From Bifidobacterium ruminantium DSM 6489 (GTDB taxonomy: Bacteria > Actinomycetota > Actinomycetes > Actinomycetales > Bifidobacteriaceae): a DNA stretch of 64,000 bases. Below, piece by piece: positions 8,552 to 17,545 of the stretch; position 1 is the first letter of the stretch, and each line of letters starts with the position of its first letter. The notes beneath the pieces are model-generated. The model saw nothing but the letters and a program-made list of their open reading frames with translations. It was not told the origin of the DNA and did no database searches. Made by a program: the position numbers and the translations under genes. The stretch spans positions 37,524 through 101,523 of the forward strand of contig NZ_JDTK01000010.1 of assembly GCF_000770925.1 (NCBI RefSeq), written 5' to 3'.

Positions 8552-9865
8552 TCAGGCTTCGGCACCAGCCTTGGCCTTGAGCTGACGCTCCTCATCGGTG
8601 CCGTACTTGCCCTGCATGCGGATCATCACGGTGCCGGCGATAAGCTCAAGCACGACCACACCAACGAATCCCCACATGGTGGTCTTGATAGTGGCAGGCA
8701 CCACCAGCATCGGCGTGACCAGCGCGAACAGACCGCACAGCAGGCGAGAGAAACCGTTGATGAAGCCCTGCACGGAAGCACGAATCTCGATCGGGAAGGA
8801 TTCCTGCGTCCACACCTTGTACATGGCCTCGCCGGCGAACGGAGAGCCGAAGTTCATCAGCGCGGTGGCGCCCACGATGACCCACAGGTTGGTGCCACCC
8901 ATGGCCAGGCACACCATGGCCACGATGGTGATGGCCATGCCCACGAAGAACAGCTTGTTGCGGTATTTGCCGCCTGCGATGGAGGCGAAGGCGATGTTCA
9001 GCGCCAGAGTGATGAAGTTCAAGATGATGCCCAGGCCTGTGGCCAGGGACTGGGACGCATTGGCCTGCACGAACATGTAGGTCTGGAACTGGCCCCACGT
9101 GTTGGCCAGCAGGTTCCAGCCGCAGTAGAAGATGGTGATGGCCAGGAAGAATCCGAGCAGCATCTTGCTGTTTGCGGTGCCCGCGAACAGCATCTTGGTG
9201 ACGGAGACCTTTTCGCCACAGGTCGATGCGACGCCTGCAGCGGCGTCACGGGCGTCGGCCTCCTCATGGAAGCGGCGGAATGTCGGGGACAGCACGCGCC
9301 ACAGCCATGCGACGACGGCGAATACGGCCAGGATCGCGAACACCACGCGGCCACCGGTCGCCCCCTGCATGGTGGAAACAAGGAACGCGCAGATGAAGGA
9401 GATGAACACGCCGACCTGCCAGAATACCTGGGTGGTGGAGACGAGCTGCGCCGCGACTTTGTCGTTCGGAGCGTCGTGGGAGACGATCGTCATGGAAATC
9501 GGCAGATCGGCGCCGGAGGCCAGGCCCGCAATGACCAGGCCGATGAGCAGCATGGTGAAGTTCGGGGCGAACACGCAGATCGCGGCGCCGATCGCATACA
9601 GCAGGTTAATCCAGTTGAAAACCAGCACTCGACCGATCTTATCGGCCAACCGGCCGCCGAACAGGGAACCGAAGGCGATGGCAAAGGTCATCACGCCGGA
9701 CAGAACGCCCACCTGACCCGCATCGAGGCCGAGCCCCTTCTGCCAGACGGTGATGGTGGCGGACAGACCGACGATGATGCCGGAGCCGAGCATGGAGCCG
9801 ATGCCTGCGGCCACGGCGAGTGGCATGTACCCGCCAAGCTTTGTGTCTTTCACTGCAGTACTCAT
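8552..9865 (-). CDS. MFS sugar transporter
   Basis: 437-residue, 12-helix major facilitator of the sugar-porter/metabolite-symporter type. The GGRLADKIGRV loop follows helix 2, and the helix-4 and helix-5 region (GLASGADLPISM) resembles myo-inositol and sugar symporters. The second-half loop is ASIAGGKYRNK. The start at 9865 is chosen over one 35 codons upstream because AAGGAAGAAGAG lies just before it and the upstream part would cross the operator region. First gene of the LacI-regulated minus-strand cluster; likely the main uptake permease for a rhamnose-containing glycoside or rhamnose. Substrate inferred from context. Confidence 0.88.
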   Translation of the reverse strand: MSTAVKDTKLGGYMPLAVAAGIGSMLGSGIIVGLSATITVWQKGLGLDAGQVGVLSGVMTFAIAFGSLFGGRLADKIGRVLVFNWINLLYAIGAAICVFAPNFTMLLIGLVIAGLASGADLPISMTIVSHDAPNDKVAAQLVSTTQVFWQVGVFISFICAFLVSTMQGATGGRVVFAILAVFAVVAWLWRVLSPTFRRFHEEADARDAAAGVASTCGEKVSVTKMLFAGTANSKMLLGFFLAITIFYCGWNLLANTWGQFQTYMFVQANASQSLATGLGIILNFITLALNIAFASIAGGKYRNKLFFVGMAITIVAMVCLAMGGTNLWVIVGATALMNFGSPFAGEAMYKVWTQESFPIEIRASVQGFINGFSRLLCGLFALVTPMLVVPATIKTTMWGFVGVVVLELIAGTVMIRMQGKYGTDEERQLKAKAGAEA

Positions 9866-9878
9866 TTCTCTTCTTCCT

Positions 9879-10011
9879 TTGAAATATTCAATGAGCCTTG
9901 CGACCTCATTGTTGCAGTCATTTTCTTCATTGACAGTTGAAATCATACCGCTATGTTTTGAAATTTTCAATTCACTATGCCGTCAGAGTGTTGAATATTT
10001 CAAAACGTTTT
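9879..10011. promoter_or_regulatory. Divergent promoter with repeated LacI-type operators
   Basis: Three 13-bp near-palindromes of form TTGAAAWWTTCAA lie here: TTGAAATATTCAA (9879-9891), TTGAAATTTTCAA (9958-9970) and TTGAATATTTCAA (9991-10003). The first and third are exact reverse complements. The third merges into AAAACGTTTT (10002-10011), a CG-centred palindrome closer to the usual LacI-family operator. They lie between the divergent permease gene and the LacI-family gene, so they are good candidates for repressor sites controlling both. Confidence 0.6.
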
Positions 10012-10071
10012 ATTTGAAAAAACGTATACTATCCATAGGTTTCAATGAAAACGGCGCTTCAAGGAGGATCA

Positions 10072-11103
10072 ATGCCAGCCAACAAAAAAGTAGGCATCTC
10101 GGATATCGCCAAACATGCGGGAGTGTCCATCGGCACCGTGTCGAACTATCTCAACTATCCGGAACGGGTGTCGGACACCCTGAAGACCCGAATCAGCCGA
10201 TCGATCGCCGAACTCGGCTATGTTCCCAAGCATGCCGGCACACAAATCCCCCGTTCCAGCACAACACCGGTTATCGGATTCATCATGACCGACATCGAAC
10301 ATTCGCTGTTCACCTCGATCTTCGAAGGGGCGCAGGAGGTCTGCGAAGACCATGGCATGCAGGTAATCGGATTGAACGCACTATCAGACAAACAGCGCCA
10401 AAGCGATATGATCCGTTTGCTGATCCAGATGAACGTGGCAGGCATTCTGCTCAGCACCGTGGAAGACTCCCCCGATGACGTGGCCGCGGCACGCGCCGCG
10501 AACATTCCGATCATTCTGATCGACCACACCAATCCACGCGACGCCGACCCCGTATGCAGTGTGATGACCGACAACGTGCTGGTCGGTCAGATCGCGGCAG
10601 AGGAACTTATTCGCACCGGCTGCCGCAAACTCGCCTTCCTGGCGCACTCCTTCGACTACGAGTCGGTGCAAGATAGGCAGCTTGGCGTGCAAAAAGCGGT
10701 GATGCTGGCAGGGGGCGGCGTCTCCGTCGAGATCATCGACTCAGGAGGCCTTTACATAGAGGACGGATACGAATCAGGATCTCGCATAGCCAAACGGACG
10801 ATCGACGAACGCCCGGATGGAATCATCAGTGCCACGGACACGCTCGGCATCGGATGCATCAACGCCATTCTCGCCGAAAGCGACATCCGCGTCCCCGACG
10901 ACATCAGCGTAATCAGCTGCGAAAACGCCAAAACCGAGCCCGTAGGCATGCTGCCGCTGACCAGCGTGGAACCTTCGGCTGCGGATATCGGACGCAAGGC
11001 AATGACGCAGATGCTTGACCACATCGAAGACGAGGACGCGCACGTGCACGCCACCGCACTGATCAAACCCACTCTGGTACGCAGGCTTTCCACCAAGCAC
11101 TAG
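10072..11103 (+). CDS. LacI-family transcriptional regulator
   Basis: 343-residue repressor. The N-terminal LacI helix-turn-helix (GISDIAKHAGVSIGTVSNYL) is followed by the hinge helix and a periplasmic-binding-protein-like sensor domain (PVIGFIMTDIEHSLF through TALIKPTLVRR). The ATG at 10072 is preceded by AAGGAGG at 5-nt spacing; an ATG nine codons upstream lacks one. It is divergent from the permease-GH78-permease cluster and is the likely local repressor, lifted by rhamnose or a rhamnoside (inference from neighbourhood). Confidence 0.93.
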   Translation: MPANKKVGISDIAKHAGVSIGTVSNYLNYPERVSDTLKTRISRSIAELGYVPKHAGTQIPRSSTTPVIGFIMTDIEHSLFTSIFEGAQEVCEDHGMQVIGLNALSDKQRQSDMIRLLIQMNVAGILLSTVEDSPDDVAAARAANIPIILIDHTNPRDADPVCSVMTDNVLVGQIAAEELIRTGCRKLAFLAHSFDYESVQDRQLGVQKAVMLAGGGVSVEIIDSGGLYIEDGYESGSRIAKRTIDERPDGIISATDTLGIGCINAILAESDIRVPDDISVISCENAKTEPVGMLPLTSVEPSAADIGRKAMTQMLDHIEDEDAHVHATALIKPTLVRRLSTKH

Positions 11104-11145
11104 CCGCCATATATCCATCCACGCGCAACCGTATCAGGCAAATGC

Positions 11146-11196
11146 AGTTAGGCCTGCGATCGCACGCCGGTTCATCGTGCAATCGCAGGCCTAACT
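11146..11196. terminator. Bidirectional terminator between lacI-type gene and GH3 remnant
   Basis: Near-perfect inverted repeat with 15-nt arms (AGTTAGGCCTGCGAT at 11146-11160 and its complement at 11182-11196) between convergent genes. No long T-run on either side. Confidence 0.6.
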
Positions 11197-11228
11197 AAAC
11201 TCATCCAGACGTCCGCCCGCAGCAGCCC

Positions 11229-12566
11229 TTACTTGGCGAGCTTGGCGTATTCGTCAAGCATGAAGGCGGTGATTTTCTTGCCACCCTCGCTCATGAGCAT
11301 AGGCATGGAGTTGATCGGCATGGACCTGAGGAACATGCGCATCATGTCGTTGTCCGGCAGCTTCGGCAGTTCGCCGCTCTCGCCGGCCGCATACACGGCG
11401 GCCACCACCTTGGACCCGACCGGATCGCAGGACCATTCGCCGAACGTGGACCATTCGGTCAGCGGTTCGGCCTTGCCGTCGCCATCAAGCGCAACCATGG
11501 CGGCGCCGGCGATGTCGCGGCTGGACGTGCCGACCTCGATGGCGTATTCACCGGCCTCCACACGCCAGTCATTGAACTTCTCGGACCAGTAGGCGAAGGC
11601 GCGCTCGTCCAGATCGAAAGAGACCTCAGCCGATTCGCCGGCCTTGAGGAACACCTTCTTGAAGCCCTTGAGCTCATGCTTCGGGCGGGCCACCGCGGCC
11701 TTGCCCGGCGCCACGTAGACCTGCACGGTCTCGGCGGCGTCCACATCGGAGGTGTTGGTGACGGTCGCAGTGACGCGGGCGGTGTTGGCTCCGGTCTTCT
11801 CCGCCTTGATGTCGGTAAGTTCGAAGGTGGCGTAGCTCAGGCCGTAGCCGAACGGATAATCGACCGCCTTGTTGTAGGTGTCGTAGTAGCGGTAGCCCAC
11901 GAACACGCCTTCGCCGTAATCAACGTGGCCTTCCTCGCCCGGCCAGTTGACCATGCTCGGATCGTCGTTGATGTCCATCGGAATGGTCTGTGCCAGCTTG
12001 CCGGAGGGGCTGACCTTGCCGAAGATCACGTCGGCGAGCGCCTGGCCCCCAGCCTGGCCGAGCAGCCAGGATTCAAGAATGCCCTTGGCATTGGCCGCCC
12101 ATGGTGCCACGGAGACGACGGATCCGTTGGAAAGCACGACCACGATGTTCTTGTTCTCGGCCGCGACGGCTTCGAGCAGTTCGACCTGCTTGGCGGGAAT
12201 ATCGAGGGTTTCACGGTCGAAGCCTTCGGATTCGGCGGCTTCCGGAAGGCCAAGGAACATGAGTACCACGTCGGCGTTCTTGGCGGTTTCCACGGCTTCG
12301 GCTTCGAGCGTGCGATCGGCCGGTTCGAGGTCGAGGGTGAAGCCGGGGGCGAATGCGGCGTCGACGCCCCGCGCGGCGAGGGTGTCGAGGAAGCTGGTCA
12401 TCTTGGTCGGGGTGATGTGGGACGAACCGCCGCCCTGGTAGCGCGGAGTGCGGGCGAATTCGCCGATGACTGCGATCTTGGCGCCTTTCGCAACCGGAAG
12501 GATCGCGTCATCGTTCTTGAGCAGCACCATGGATTCGACGGAGTCGATGCCGAGCAGGTGCTGCGT
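11229..12566 (-). pseudogene. GH3 beta-glucosidase, C-terminal half only
   Basis: The frame encodes the C-terminal part of a GH3 enzyme. It has the (alpha/beta)6 sandwich domain beginning at ESMVLLKNDDAILPV, the GFDRETLDIPAKQ substrate-binding segment, and the fibronectin-III-like end (DVDAAETVQVYV to EYAIEVGTSSRDIAG). The whole N-terminal TIM barrel with the catalytic aspartate is absent, so hydrolysis is not expected. Upstream of about 12566 the minus-strand frame stays open to 12752 but no longer resembles GH3, because it runs antisense through a TetR tail and repeats. It is therefore a truncated gene cut by a rearrangement. Confidence 0.82.
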
Positions 12567-12695
12567 GTGGGTTTCGCCATGATGGATGGCGTGCAGCTGC
12601 GCTGGCTGCGCAAGCCTGGCCAGGATCTCAACGCCATGTGGACCGAATGCGAAGACGTGCTTTTCCCCCTGCCGCAGTGGGAAGGCTTCCGTTAG
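12567..12695 (+). pseudogene. TetR-family regulator, C-terminal tail remnant
   Basis: Plus-strand codons from about 12567 to TAG at 12693-12695 encode MMDGVQLRWLRKP...ECEDVLFPLPQWEGFR. This closely matches the last 40 residues of the intact TetR regulator at 20013-20648 (IMDGIQLWWLREP...EMENMLFPAPLWDSYR). No DNA-binding domain is present. The fragment abuts the truncated GH3 gene head to head. Confidence 0.75.
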
Positions 12696-12700
12696 CGCCC

Positions 12701-12880
12701 CCAGTGGCTGGAGGAATCGGGACACTAGGAACCCCTCTGAGGGAAAAATCATCCAGCGACTGGAAGAATCCGGACTCCAAGCGGTCTCACAACGGAATAA
12801 ACCCCAGTCATTGGAGAAATACGGACGCCAGGAAACCCCTCAGAGGGAAAAACATCCAGCCACTGGAGGAATCGGGACAC
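12701..12880. repeat. Degenerate repeat array, period about 52 bp
   Basis: Four copies of a unit of form CCAGNNNCTGGAGGAATCGGGAC begin at 12701, 12753, 12804 and 12857 (spacing 52, 51, 53). Each begins with a small dyad (CCAG...CTGG). The spacers alternate: those after copies 1 and 3 are alike and contain CCCCTCTGAGGG or CCCCTCAGAGGG, while the one after copy 2 differs. It fills the space between the TetR remnant and the SDR pseudogene. No coding function is seen. Confidence 0.7.
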
Positions 12881-12896
12881 AGAGAGGAGAGTGATA

Positions 12897-13627
12897 TCAC
12901 GCCGCGGCGCGCGACTTGTCCCGCAAATCGCCGAACACCGGCGTGGCCAGGCCGAAGCCGCCACACACCTCAAGAATCTGACCTGTGGTGAACTGCGATT
13001 CGTCGGAAGCGAAATACAGCACCGCGTTCGCAATCTCTTCCGGTGTGGCCATGCGGCGGATCGGCGTGTGATGCAGGAAGAACTCACGGAACTCGTCGTT
13101 CAACGCATTCTGTACGACATCAGTGGCGGTCATACCCGGCAGCACCGCATTGCAACGAATGTTCTTACGCGCCTCATGCACGGCGATAAGCTTGGTCAGA
13201 TAGTTGATGGCAGCCTTGGGATCTGCGAAATATCCGGCACCGCACCGCCGATCGAAGAGATGTTGATAATACTGCCGGACTTGCGTTCCGCCATATATTT
13301 CAGCGCGACCTGCGAGGTGATGAACACGGACTTGAGGTTGATATCCACCGTATCGATGAACTCCTGCGGATCGGTGTGCTCGATGTCGAGACCCTTGGCG
13401 GGATTGGACGTGCCGAAATTACTGACAAGCACATCGATGCACCCTTCGTCGGCCACGACCTGCTCCACAGCGGATACATAGGTCTCGTCCTTGGAGGCGT
13501 CGTTGTATACGAACTTCACGGTTCCCGCTAGCCCGGCTGCAGCAAGCTCGTCGATCTTTCCCTGCGCACGTTCCGCATTGCGCACCGCGAAATCACCTTG
13601 CCGCGAACCGCACCGCCGCATTACGGC
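12897..13627 (-). pseudogene. Short-chain dehydrogenase/reductase, broken
   Basis: Remnant of an SDR oxidoreductase. One frame (about 13610 to 13196) carries the central Rossmann part (DVLVSNFGTSNPAKG, SGSIINISSIGG). A second frame (ending 12897) carries the C-terminal part (RCNAVLPGMTATD, FASDESQFTTGQILEV). At about 13213-13220 the reading frame breaks: the reading passes from DISQI directly into KAAINYL, which suggests a loss of roughly 13 nt including the catalytic Tyr of YxxxK. The N-terminal TGxxxGIG coenzyme motif is also missing and a second frame disturbance is seen near 13590. The enzyme cannot be active. Confidence 0.85.
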
Positions 13628-13674
13628 TATACGATTGGACTGGTCGGCATATCGGCAGTGACTGGAAGGACGCC

Positions 13675-14853
13675 ATGAGATACCTGTTGGCACCGGATTC
13701 GTTCAAGGAGGCCGCATCGGCGCATGCCGTGGCGGAGGCGATGCGTCGTGGGGTGCTGGCAGGCGACCCGGATGCCGAATGCCGCATCATGCCGCTGTCC
13801 GATGGCGGTGAAGGGCTGACCGCCGCGCTGGTCGAAGCCACTGGGGGCGAACTGCGGTCGGCGCATGTGCACGATGCTCTGGGGCGGCCGATCACTGCAC
13901 AATACGGGTTTCTGGGCGACGATGGCTCCGCAAGATCTTGCAATGACGGGCCAAACACGCGCACTGCGGTAATCGAGCTGGCTGCGGCGAGCGGGATCGA
14001 GCGCATCTCCCCCGCCGACCGCGACCCGTTGACGGCATCCACATTCGGCACCGGCGAGCTGATTCGTGCAGCCGTCAATGCCGGGGCGAATCGCATCGTA
14101 CTCGGCTTGGGCGGCAGCGCCACCACGGATGGCGGCACCGGCCTGGCATGTGCGCTCGGCTACCGCTTTCTTGACGACCATGATTGCGAACTGCCGTTCG
14201 GCGGCGGCGCACTGCACTGTCTCGCCCGTATCGACAGTACCGACATCCACCGCGAAATGCGCGATATTCCCATTGTTCTGGCCTGCGATGTCACGAATCC
14301 GTTGACCGGGCCGAATGGCGCGGCCGCGGTGTTCGCGCCGCAGAAAGGCGCGAACCCGCAACAGGTCGCATTGCTCGACGCAGGTCTGCGCAGACTCGCC
14401 GATGCCATCAAAACCCTGAACGGCCGTGGAATCGCGCAACAGCCCGGCTCGGGCGCGGCAGGCGGTACCGGCGGCGGTATGTTCGGACTATTCAACGCGA
14501 GCATGCGACCCGGCATCGAACTGGTACTGGATCTTCTGCATGCGTGCGAGGCATGCGCATGGGCTGATATCGTCATCACCGGCGAAGGCGCGATCGACGC
14601 TCAGACCCCTTACGGCAAGGTGCCAAGCGGCATCGCAAAAATGGCGAAATCACAAGGCAAACCGGTTATCGCCATCGGCGGTACGGTAACGCGTAATCCG
14701 CGGACCATGGCCGATTTGCGCAAGACCGGCATCGTCGCGACTTTCGGCATCACGCCCGGACCGGCCACCCTGCCGCAACTGCTCGCCGACACGGAACGCA
14801 ATATGGAAGGCACCTGCACCGCGATCGCCGGCCTGCTTCGCAATATGGCATAG
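13675..14853 (+). CDS. Glycerate kinase (GarK/GlxK family)
   Basis: 392-residue cytosolic kinase that phosphorylates D-glycerate with ATP. It begins with the family N-terminus (MRYLLAPDSFKEAASA) and has the PLSDGGEGL and GLGGSATTDGGTG motifs, and the C-terminal DIVITGEGAIDAQTPYGK segment that is the family's best-conserved block. Length is normal. It abuts the broken 5' end of the SDR pseudogene on the other strand, so its promoter must lie within that remnant. It feeds glycerate into central glycolytic intermediates. Confidence 0.92.
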   Translation: MRYLLAPDSFKEAASAHAVAEAMRRGVLAGDPDAECRIMPLSDGGEGLTAALVEATGGELRSAHVHDALGRPITAQYGFLGDDGSARSCNDGPNTRTAVIELAAASGIERISPADRDPLTASTFGTGELIRAAVNAGANRIVLGLGGSATTDGGTGLACALGYRFLDDHDCELPFGGGALHCLARIDSTDIHREMRDIPIVLACDVTNPLTGPNGAAAVFAPQKGANPQQVALLDAGLRRLADAIKTLNGRGIAQQPGSGAAGGTGGGMFGLFNASMRPGIELVLDLLHACEACAWADIVITGEGAIDAQTPYGKVPSGIAKMAKSQGKPVIAIGGTVTRNPRTMADLRKTGIVATFGITPGPATLPQLLADTERNMEGTCTAIAGLLRNMA

Positions 14854-14949
14854 AGCACGGCATTCACCGAAGTCATGACAATCGCGTCGTGATTCATCAC
14901 ATTACGATTCGACAAATCACGACGTGCTACAGACCATGCATGACGGCTC

Positions 14950-15399
14950 TCACTGAAGCCCGGCGTAGCCTTCCGTATCGAAATCGTCGAAGCCGCCGTC
15001 GAAGCCCGGCCCTTCCGGCCCGGGCCCGACCGGTCCTCCAATGAACTCGCGGGCCGTCATACCGTTCGCACTGCGAGAAGCATCCACGGCATCCTGCAGC
15101 ACCTGGCGTACCTCGAAGCCGTGAACAATATTCTTCAGCACCACCACGCCGTTGCCGGACGATTGATCGCGCGTATCCAGAACCAGCGTGCTCATGCCGA
15201 ACAGCCGCTGCAGGAACGTGCGCTCAACACTGATGTCGACAATGCGGAACAGTTTGACCAAATTGAATTTTTCGTTCAGCACGCCCGTCTTAACGCTCAA
15301 TTCCTTATCAGTAAGCGTATACACAGTGAAGGTGAACGGCGTACGGCACCAATTGCGCTTACGCTGCTGCCACAGCACATTGCCACTTGCAACTTTCAT
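14950..15399 (-). CDS. Bacterial PH-domain protein with Gly/Asp/Phe-rich tail (copy 1)
   Basis: 149-residue protein. Residues 1-105 form a bacterial PH domain of the YdbS type (FTVYTLTDKELSVKTG, then FGMSTLVLDTRDQSSGN). The last 30 residues are a disordered-looking tail rich in Gly, Pro, Asp and Phe (GPGFDGGFDDFDTEGYAGLQ). The start at 15399 has AAAGGAG seven bases upstream. A paralogue at 57757-58236 is about 80 percent identical by eye over the PH domain, with a similar tail. There are no membrane segments. Function unknown; PH domains of this type usually mediate protein contacts at membranes. Confidence 0.8.
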   Translation of the reverse strand: MKVASGNVLWQQRKRNWCRTPFTFTVYTLTDKELSVKTGVLNEKFNLVKLFRIVDISVERTFLQRLFGMSTLVLDTRDQSSGNGVVVLKNIVHGFEVRQVLQDAVDASRSANGMTAREFIGGPVGPGPEGPGFDGGFDDFDTEGYAGLQ

Positions 15400-15488
15400 G
15401 GGGCTCCTTTGTCTCGCGACCGATATCATCGCAACAACTACAGTTCATGCCATGCTACCGATAGCACGCCCCCAACCGCCGCATCCGA

Positions 15489-16934
15489 CTATGCCGCGCG
15501 TTTGGAGAAGCGGAACATGAGCAGGGCGAGGACTTCGCCGGCCACGGCCATGCCGAGGAACACCCACATGCTGATGGAGAATCCGGCCACATAAGCCTGG
15601 GCCTGGCTCGTGCCGGAAGCTACATTCGCACCGGCGAACTCGGCGATCAGCGTGGACGCGACCGCGGTACCGACCGCACCGGCAATCTGCTGGACGGTGT
15701 TCATCACCGCGGAGCCATCCGCGTTCATCGCGGCAGGCAGCTGGTTCAACGCATGGGTCTGATCGGGCACGAGCACAAAACCGGAGGCAGCCATGAACAG
15801 CGCATAGGCGATGGCAACCGACCATTCATGCGAACCGCCGAGCATCATCGCAACATCCATAATCGCCACGCCCACAAAACCGCAGGCAATGAACTTCGGC
15901 GGGAAATGCGTCTTCAACGCGCCGCCGATCAGCGGTGCGGAAACCGCGCCGACCACGGCGCCGGGCAGCAGGATCAGCGCCGCGATCATGCTGGTATGCC
16001 CCATCCCGCGCTGCAGCAGAATCGGCAGCAGGAAGTTCACGCCAAGCACCCCGCCGGACGACATCAGCAGAATCACCATGCCGAGCGTAAAACCGGGGTG
16101 CACGAACGTACGTACCTCGACCAGCGGATGCGCCATCTTCAGCTGCACGGCGGCGAACACGGCCAGCACCACGATCGAACCAACCAGCACCACCCAGAAT
16201 CGCCAATCGCCGTTCCACTGCGCGAAGAAGCTCACCGCCACGATGATGCCCGCCAAGCCGACGGCCACCAACACCAACGACGGCACCGACAGATAGCCCT
16301 TCTCGCCGTGGCGAATGTCGGGAACGGTGTCGCAGCCGAGTACGAACGAGACGGCAAGGAACGGAATCATGGCGTAGAAAATCCAATGCCAGTTAAGGAA
16401 TTCCATGACCAGCCCGCCGGACACGGGACCGATGGCCGGAGCCGCGCACGTGACGAGACTGACCAGGCCGAGCATCATGCCGCGCTTATGGAACGGCGCC
16501 TTGTCAAGGATGATATTGGTGAGCAACGGCAACGAGACACCGGTTCCCAACGCCATGATGAGACGTGCGGCAAGCAGCATCGGAAAATTCACCGCGAGCG
16601 CACCGACCACCGTGCCGGCGGAGAACAATGCCACCGCGGTAACGAACAAGCTTTTCGTGGGGAATGTGCGCACCATGAACGGCGATGTCGGAATCGCCAC
16701 GGAAAGCAACAGCAGGTAGCCGGTGGTGAGCCACTGCACCACGTCGGCGGAGATGGAGAATTCGCCCATCAACGCGGAATAGGCGATGTTGAGTGAGGTT
16801 TCCGACAGAATGCCGAGGAAGGTGAGTAGCGCGAGCGCCACCACCACGATGGTGAGTCTGCCCTCGCTCATGGTGCCGTCTGATTGGATCGCCTGCGATT
16901 CTTGGTTGCTTTGCCGTTTGCCTCGTATGCTCAC
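15489..16934 (-). CDS. MFS drug:H+ antiporter, DHA2 (EmrB/QacA) type
   Basis: 481-residue efflux permease with about 14 membrane helices. The motif-C-like segment (APAIGPVSGGLVMEF) in helix 5 and the early motif (TEFSISADVVQWLTTGYLL-like) are those of the DHA2 family. The start is best placed at a GTG at 16934 with AGGAG four bases upstream; ATG codons further up or down lack ribosome sites. Single gene, divergent from the GH3 gene. Likely exports antimicrobials; substrate unknown. Confidence 0.87.
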   Translation of the reverse strand: MSIRGKRQSNQESQAIQSDGTMSEGRLTIVVVALALLTFLGILSETSLNIAYSALMGEFSISADVVQWLTTGYLLLLSVAIPTSPFMVRTFPTKSLFVTAVALFSAGTVVGALAVNFPMLLAARLIMALGTGVSLPLLTNIILDKAPFHKRGMMLGLVSLVTCAAPAIGPVSGGLVMEFLNWHWIFYAMIPFLAVSFVLGCDTVPDIRHGEKGYLSVPSLVLVAVGLAGIIVAVSFFAQWNGDWRFWVVLVGSIVVLAVFAAVQLKMAHPLVEVRTFVHPGFTLGMVILLMSSGGVLGVNFLLPILLQRGMGHTSMIAALILLPGAVVGAVSAPLIGGALKTHFPPKFIACGFVGVAIMDVAMMLGGSHEWSVAIAYALFMAASGFVLVPDQTHALNQLPAAMNADGSAVMNTVQQIAGAVGTAVASTLIAEFAGANVASGTSQAQAYVAGFSISMWVFLGMAVAGEVLALLMFRFSKRAA

Positions 16935-17207
16935 AATGCTCCTTACCTGTCTTGTTTGCGCCATCCGCCAATGTATGGCTTTGGATTGTTTGCCCCGCAT
17001 ATATCTAAGGAAGAAAAGTTACGTGAAATTACACTCGCGTATCAGTTCATGCTTCCGACGCCACCCTTCGGTTTCAGCTGGTTTTTACGAGAGAGCCGTT
17101 TGTCTGAGCGAATGCCCACTGCTCGCCGCACCACACGTGTCGACACATGCGGTACGCAGTGAGATTCTGCTTTGGGAAGGCTTCTGACGTTGAATATATA
17201 GCCAAGC

Positions 17208-17350
17208 GGGCTTTCCGTAGGTGGTTTTGACATTCCGTAGGTGGCTGCTCATGGTATTGGCACTGAAGAATGGCCTGTTGTAAGCCGTTTGTTTTAACGG
17301 GTTCGAAGGCCAACCACCTACGGAAGCGAAGAACCCCCTACGGAAAGCCC
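17208..17350. repeat. Long inverted repeat, arms of 37 nt
   Basis: The arm at 17208-17244 and the complement of 17314-17350 match over about 30 of 37 positions. Each contains two copies of TTCCGTAGG(T/G)GG. The arms flank about 69 nt. This is most of the content of the 611-bp gap between the MFS and GH3 genes; nothing coding is seen from 16935 to 17545. Confidence 0.7.
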
Positions 17351-17494
17351 TCATCGGAAAATTTGAGGCGGCGTTCGACGAAACAGCATGAACCAGTCAC
17401 CGACCACACGACCGGCACTGGCCTACGCGCAGCCATACGCAACCACGTGCAACCACCGCGCTCGGCTTGCGAAACTCTACGCCATACTCTAAAC

Positions 17495-17506
17495 TACCAA
17501 TTGGTA
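17495..17506. promoter_or_regulatory. Palindromic operator candidate before GH3 gene
   Basis: Perfect 12-bp palindrome TACCAATTGGTA, 39 bp before the original ATG of the GH3 gene. A TetR-family gene lies at the far end of the GH3 gene; this could be its site, which is inference only. Confidence 0.4.
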
Positions 17507-17545
17507 ATTAAAGGACAGCGCTTCAACGAAGAAAGTGAGCAATCC

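Noticed and set aside
12701..12880. CRISPR-like array
   Set aside because: Spacing is regular, but units are degenerate, spacers are partly repeated, only four units exist and there are no cas genes.
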